From Echinicola salinicaeni (GTDB taxonomy: Bacteria > Bacteroidota > Bacteroidia > Cytophagales > Cyclobacteriaceae): a stretch of 64,000 bases of DNA. Below the pieces are notes generated by a model. That model saw only the letters and a program-made list of their open reading frames with translations. It searched no databases and was not told where the DNA came from. The stretch covers positions 1 through 64,000 of the forward strand of contig NZ_JACODZ010000007.1 in NCBI RefSeq assembly GCF_014280965.1, written 5' to 3'. Every line of letters begins with the position of its first letter. Within the stretch, counting starts at the first letter, position 1. The position numbers and the translations under genes were made by a program. Shown in pieces: positions 60,355-64,000 of this stretch.

Positions 60355-61317
60355 TTAAAAGGCATAAATCTCTGCCATGTGGGTAAAATTGGTATCCCCA
60401 TGGGTGCTAGTGATGGTCACCTTAAAGTACCTGGCATTTTGTTGAGCCTTAGCGAAAACAGGGTTGTTATTATTGTCATTAGGAAGACTTCCCGGGAATA
60501 TATCCACTTGGGTCCAATTCTGCCCATCCTCGCTTACCTCAATAAACAAATCGTTAACATTTCCGCTACCTCTATTCTGCCTTTGGATAAAAGAGAAACC
60601 GTTAATCAACTTACTTTCACCCATATCAACAGTTATAATATGAGGCAAGCCAGGAGAGGCGCCTTGCCACTGAGTATGCCAGAACGTTTCAATATCCCCA
60701 TCCAAAGCATGCTTGGCATGTCCATTATTTTCACCTTCTCCCGACACTTCTTCTGAAGAAACATCAAAAACACCCCATTGCGACCTGTCATAAGCCTCAT
60801 ATACAGGAGGGTTGGCATCCACTAAAAAATAAGTGGTCCTCAACGTTTCATTAATTGGCAAATCACTCTGTACGGATTTGATAGTCACAGGAAGCAAATA
60901 TTGCGTTTCAAAATCAAAACCTTTACCAGGGTTTACCCACATCTTCAACGAATTGGATTGCATTTCTCCTGAATTGATAAAGGCCTGTTTTCCAGAAAAT
61001 TCATAAGTACCTTCTGGCATCATTTCATAACCTGTTCCATTTTCCTGGTTAAACTCAGCTACCATTTCTGGAGCCAATTCAAACTGGATATCCATTTCCA
61101 TTTCCAAAACATCTGGGGAGCCATAAGCGGCCCCAAAGACGAGGGCCTGTGCACTATCTTTCATCACTAAGGTATGCTGGGAGGGCTTATCAACAGCTTG
61201 TGGCATATAAATCTGTGCAAAAGGACTGATTTCAAGGTCATCATTTTCGCAAGAGGACAAGGTCAACATTGTTAGCAGACCTATCATCCCTAAATGAAAT
61301 AAAGTATATTTTTTCAT
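60355..61317 (-). CDS. DUF1735 + F5/8C surface lipoprotein, probable accessory glycan-binding protein (PUL4)
   Basis: 320 residues from the ATG at 61317. A TTG 39 nt upstream is rejected because it would hide the lipoprotein signal. Lipobox TLSSC (Cys23). DUF1735 domain (IYMPQAVDKPSQHTLVMKD, FETQYLLPVTI) then F5/8C (SSEEVSGEGENNGHA, ETFWHTQW, HMAEIYAF). Paralogue of 45917-46888 with the same place after susD, so PUL4 and the second half of PUL3 share one module. Confidence 0.88.
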   Translation of the reverse strand: MKKYTLFHLGMIGLLTMLTLSSCENDDLEISPFAQIYMPQAVDKPSQHTLVMKDSAQALVFGAAYGSPDVLEMEMDIQFELAPEMVAEFNQENGTGYEMMPEGTYEFSGKQAFINSGEMQSNSLKMWVNPGKGFDFETQYLLPVTIKSVQSDLPINETLRTTYFLVDANPPVYEAYDRSQWGVFDVSSEEVSGEGENNGHAKHALDGDIETFWHTQWQGASPGLPHIITVDMGESKLINGFSFIQRQNRGSGNVNDLFIEVSEDGQNWTQVDIFPGSLPNDNNNNPVFAKAQQNARYFKVTITSTHGDTNFTHMAEIYAF

Positions 61318-61356
61318 ATTGTTTACTACATTTTTAATTTGAAATCTAACTACCAA

Positions 61357-63189
61357 CTAGTAACCAGGAAACTGTACCAAAGATTTATTCCTGTCGATTT
61401 CCCTTTGAGGTATTGGATAAAAATAGAATTTATCTCTCCAGTCTGCCCTAGTAAAGGCTACTACCCTTTGATGGAATGCGGGATCAGACATATATCCACC
61501 TTCTTCTATATTCATCCCATGGAAAGCGCCACCTTGGTGGTCTTCTTCAGTATCCGCAATTTTCCATCTTCTTACATCCCAATAGCGATGCCCCTCATAC
61601 ATCAATTCAATCTGCCTCTCCAAGCGGATTTCCTTTCGCATAGTAGCCTGATCAGTACTTCCATCATAATCTGCCAATCCGCCCCTATTTCTGATTTTAT
61701 TGAGATAGATCAATATATCAGGGTGGCCTGGAGAATATTCATTGAGTGCCTCTATATAGTTCAGGTAAATTTCACCCAAACGAATCATCATGGCTGGCCT
61801 AGAAAAGCTTGTTCCACTTCTGAAGTCGGAATTTGGATGAATGTTCTTCCTTGCCGTATATCCTGTAATTGGCCAATCCCTAGGGGCACCTTGCTTACCA
61901 CTATTTCCACTAAAATAAAACTCTACATAATCTGACCCTGGCACTGATACCACTGGAACAGTAGCCCCATTAAACGTTACATTGACATAGAATCTAGGCT
62001 CTCTACCTACGTACATATTATACGTACCAGCCGCATAATATTCACTCGCCTCTGAAGTATAACCTGTTTCAGTATATCCGCTGGTTGGGTTATCTATACT
62101 TTTCCCATTGGCCATTCTAAAATCATCCACCATCTCTTGGGTAACGGCAATACCATTCCAAGCTTGGCCATTAGCATTCCTTGGAGAACAATGTCTTTCC
62201 CAAGAGAAAAAGACATTATTATCCGGTCTCAACCAAATTCCCTCTGTATCCCAACCATTGTACATCAATTCTTTACTCGAGAGATATCCCTTCACAAAAG
62301 GATCTTCATGGTCTACTTCATATAGGTCCCATAACCCCATGTCGATCACTTCCTTTGCTGCATCCGCTGCATTTTTCCATCTGCTCTCGTCATAGCTTTG
62401 GTTGAATAAAACAGTCCCATCCTGGTTCTTGAAATTGCCTAAACTTGTATTTCCATTAAACAAAGGGCTAGCATGATAAAGTAAAATCTGGGACTGAACG
62501 GCTTTGACGATTGGCTTGGTAATCCTACCTGTTTGCTGCAAATCCTCCTGATTGGGATTGTTGGGGTTTAAATGCTTTTCAGGCACTAGCTCATGGGCTT
62601 TATCCATTTCAGAGAGTACATATGCTACACATTCGTCCCAAGTACTTCTGGGAATCTGAAAATCGGCTTCTGGAGGCAGTGTGCTTTCCCCCATAATCAC
62701 TATTGGCCCATACTGCTTCATCATTAACCAATAAAAATATGCCCTCAAAAACCGGGCTTCCCCTTTATATTGGGCAATCAACTGTGGGCCTCCAGGTTGC
62801 TCCAATATTTCCTGGTTCATATCAATATTTTCGAGAAAAACACCTGCTGACCTAATAGTTTGATAATACCAATCCCAATGATTGGGACTGGTATTTACTG
62901 GTGTAAGCGCCCCGGAATTGATAGCTGGTTGTGACCATGCATAGTTTACTTCATCAGACTGCCCACTCCATGGCGTACCGTAAGGCTGATCCCACATTTG
63001 GGGAATAGGATTATATATCCTGGCCAGCCATTCTTCGGTCATGTTTTTGTTCGTAAACACATCCTCTAGTGTAGTGATATTATCAGGAACAGTATTTAAA
63101 AAGTCCTCATTACAACTTGAAGAGAAAAGTAACTGCCCCATTAAGGCCAAAGCAATTAATCTATATTTTATTTCTTTAAAGTTCATCAT
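61357..63189 (-). CDS. SusD/RagB-family lipoprotein (PUL4)
   Basis: 610 residues with a lipobox (LFSSSC, Cys26) and SusD motifs: EARFLRAYFYWLMMKQYGP, IRLGEIYLNYIEALNEY, RLERQIELMYEGHRYWDVRRW. Two ATG codons (MMN) open the gene. It follows the SusC gene by 13 nt and precedes the DUF1735-F5/8C gene. Insertions in the middle (Trp- and Gly-rich, YYAAGTYNMYVGREP) make it longer than the PUL3 SusD proteins. Confidence 0.93.
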   Translation of the reverse strand: MMNFKEIKYRLIALALMGQLLFSSSCNEDFLNTVPDNITTLEDVFTNKNMTEEWLARIYNPIPQMWDQPYGTPWSGQSDEVNYAWSQPAINSGALTPVNTSPNHWDWYYQTIRSAGVFLENIDMNQEILEQPGGPQLIAQYKGEARFLRAYFYWLMMKQYGPIVIMGESTLPPEADFQIPRSTWDECVAYVLSEMDKAHELVPEKHLNPNNPNQEDLQQTGRITKPIVKAVQSQILLYHASPLFNGNTSLGNFKNQDGTVLFNQSYDESRWKNAADAAKEVIDMGLWDLYEVDHEDPFVKGYLSSKELMYNGWDTEGIWLRPDNNVFFSWERHCSPRNANGQAWNGIAVTQEMVDDFRMANGKSIDNPTSGYTETGYTSEASEYYAAGTYNMYVGREPRFYVNVTFNGATVPVVSVPGSDYVEFYFSGNSGKQGAPRDWPITGYTARKNIHPNSDFRSGTSFSRPAMMIRLGEIYLNYIEALNEYSPGHPDILIYLNKIRNRGGLADYDGSTDQATMRKEIRLERQIELMYEGHRYWDVRRWKIADTEEDHQGGAFHGMNIEEGGYMSDPAFHQRVVAFTRADWRDKFYFYPIPQREIDRNKSLVQFPGY

Positions 63190-63202
63190 TTTTCTCTAGG
63201 TT

Positions 63203-64000
63203 TTATTGAAAACTAGCTCTTACACCAAGGTTAATGGCAGTAGTATTTGGATATGCCGTTCCTCTGCCGTCACCAAGTTCTGGATCCCATATTTTCCAGG
63301 GAGAGAAGGTCAAGAGATTGGTCCCATTCACATAAACCCTAAGGTTTTTCATACCATATTTTTCCAAAGACTTCATACTGAAATTATAAGCTACCTCAGC
63401 ATTCTTCAACCTGATATAATCGGACCTGTACAGCCACCAGGTACTTCCATAATAGTTGGTAGTCACATCCTGTCTAGTGGATAATCTAGGATAAAAGGCA
63501 TTAGGATTGGGATTTTCGGGAGTCCACCTGTCCAATGCTTTTTTGTAAAGATTCCCTCTTGTTGGACCTTCTGAAAAAGGAGTGGTACCTGTTCCTCCCG
63601 AGTACATAAAATCAGATTTTCCAGCTCCTTGGAAAAACACCACAAATTCAAAACGTTTAATCCCTACGCCTAAATTAAGCCCGTACAAAATCTGAGGAAT
63701 GGAACCATAACCAATGGCTTTCTGGTCATAACTATTGATCATCCCGTCTCCGTTCAGATCTTGGTATTTGATATCCCCAGGACGAATATCTCCAGCCTGT
63801 TCGGGAGAATTCTGGATATCTTCTTCATCTTCAAATAATCCTAAAGCAACATAACCAAATCGCTGATCTATACGGTGTCCTACCCTATTTTCCCAAGGAT
63901 GTTGCCAGGGGGGAAGTCCATCATATACGTTTTTATTTTGGTTGTAATTAAATGTCCCCCTAAACGACACAAAGTCCAAAAGAGCACTGGACGGGAAATA
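63203..64000 (-). CDS. SusC/RagA-family TonB-dependent transporter, C-terminal part only (PUL4)
   Basis: 265 residues visible. The frame is open to the right edge, so the N-terminus, including any STN domain, lies outside the window. The visible part is the last third of the beta-barrel, with the common calcium-like loop KYQDLNGDGMINSYDQ, RLKNAEVAYNF and the family end NLGVRASF. Together with the SusD and DUF1735-F5/8C genes it forms the end of a fourth PUL. Whether a sigma/anti-sigma pair controls it cannot be seen. Confidence 0.92.
   Translation of the reverse strand, partial: YFPSSALLDFVSFRGTFNYNQNKNVYDGLPPWQHPWENRVGHRIDQRFGYVALGLFEDEEDIQNSPEQAGDIRPGDIKYQDLNGDGMINSYDQKAIGYGSIPQILYGLNLGVGIKRFEFVVFFQGAGKSDFMYSGGTGTTPFSEGPTRGNLYKKALDRWTPENPNPNAFYPRLSTRQDVTTNYYGSTWWLYRSDYIRLKNAEVAYNFSMKSLEKYGMKNLRVYVNGTNLLTFSPWKIWDPELGDGRGTAYPNTTAINLGVRASFQ

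Overview
The window looks like chromosomal DNA of a marine or environmental Bacteroidetes, most likely a Cytophagales relative (Cyclobacteriaceae-like). Genus is a guess. The evidence is about 40% GC, AT-rich spacers without Shine-Dalgarno sequences, Bacteroidetes-type promoters (TTTG-N18/19-TAnnTTTG), many SusC/SusD pairs, FecR/ECF-sigma switches and CHU-type Ig repeats. I see no rRNA, tRNA, CRISPR array or integrase.

Layout. (1) 1-5121, minus strand: a giant secreted surface protein of at least 1707 residues, cut by the left edge, ending in the window with 85-residue Ig-like repeats. (2) 5771-12718, minus: PUL1, ECF sigma > FecR anti-sigma > SusC with STN sensor domain > SusD > terminator, with no enzyme of its own. 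(3) 12807-31496, minus: PUL2, ECF sigma > FecR > SusC > SusD > metzincin lipoprotein with a beta/gamma-crystallin domain > GH2 > GH29 > GH29 > terminator, followed by a separate GH2 beta-galactosidase > DUF3472 unit. A PQQ-propeller lipoprotein gene lies upstream of the sigma gene. (4) 33443-38367, plus: sulfatase > PNGase F-like amidase > vanadium-haloperoxidase/PAP2-like lipoprotein. A 294-bp MITE-like element with terminal inverted repeats follows. (5) 38698-58869, minus: PUL3, ECF sigma > FecR > SusC (STN) > SusD > SusC (no STN) > SusD > DUF1735-F5/8C > terminator > ASPIC/FG-GAP lipoprotein > DUF3472-F5/8C > metzincin-F5/8C. (6) 59429-60157, plus: a small secreted protein of unknown function followed by a frameshifted fragment of a second copy. 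(7) 60302-64000, minus: the end of PUL4, SusC (cut by the right edge) > SusD > DUF1735-F5/8C > terminator.

How the genes may work together. In each complete locus the STN domain of SusC should sense transported ligand and signal through FecR to release the ECF sigma factor, which then drives the susCD operon. The enzymes in and beside PUL2 (two alpha-L-fucosidases, two GH2 glycosidases, a sulfatase, a PNGase F-like amidase, a metzincin) fit dismantling of fucosylated, galactose-containing and perhaps sulfated glycoproteins better than a plain polysaccharide. That is inference. The most unusual pattern is that PUL2 and PUL3 each carry one metzincin lipoprotein and one DUF3472 lipoprotein, with different C-terminal domains: beta/gamma-crystallin or none in PUL2, F5/8C on both in PUL3. 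This suggests an undescribed functional pairing.

Several start codons were moved to downstream ATGs where the longest reading frame begins with TTG or GTG. The largest gene, at the left edge, is open at the window border.
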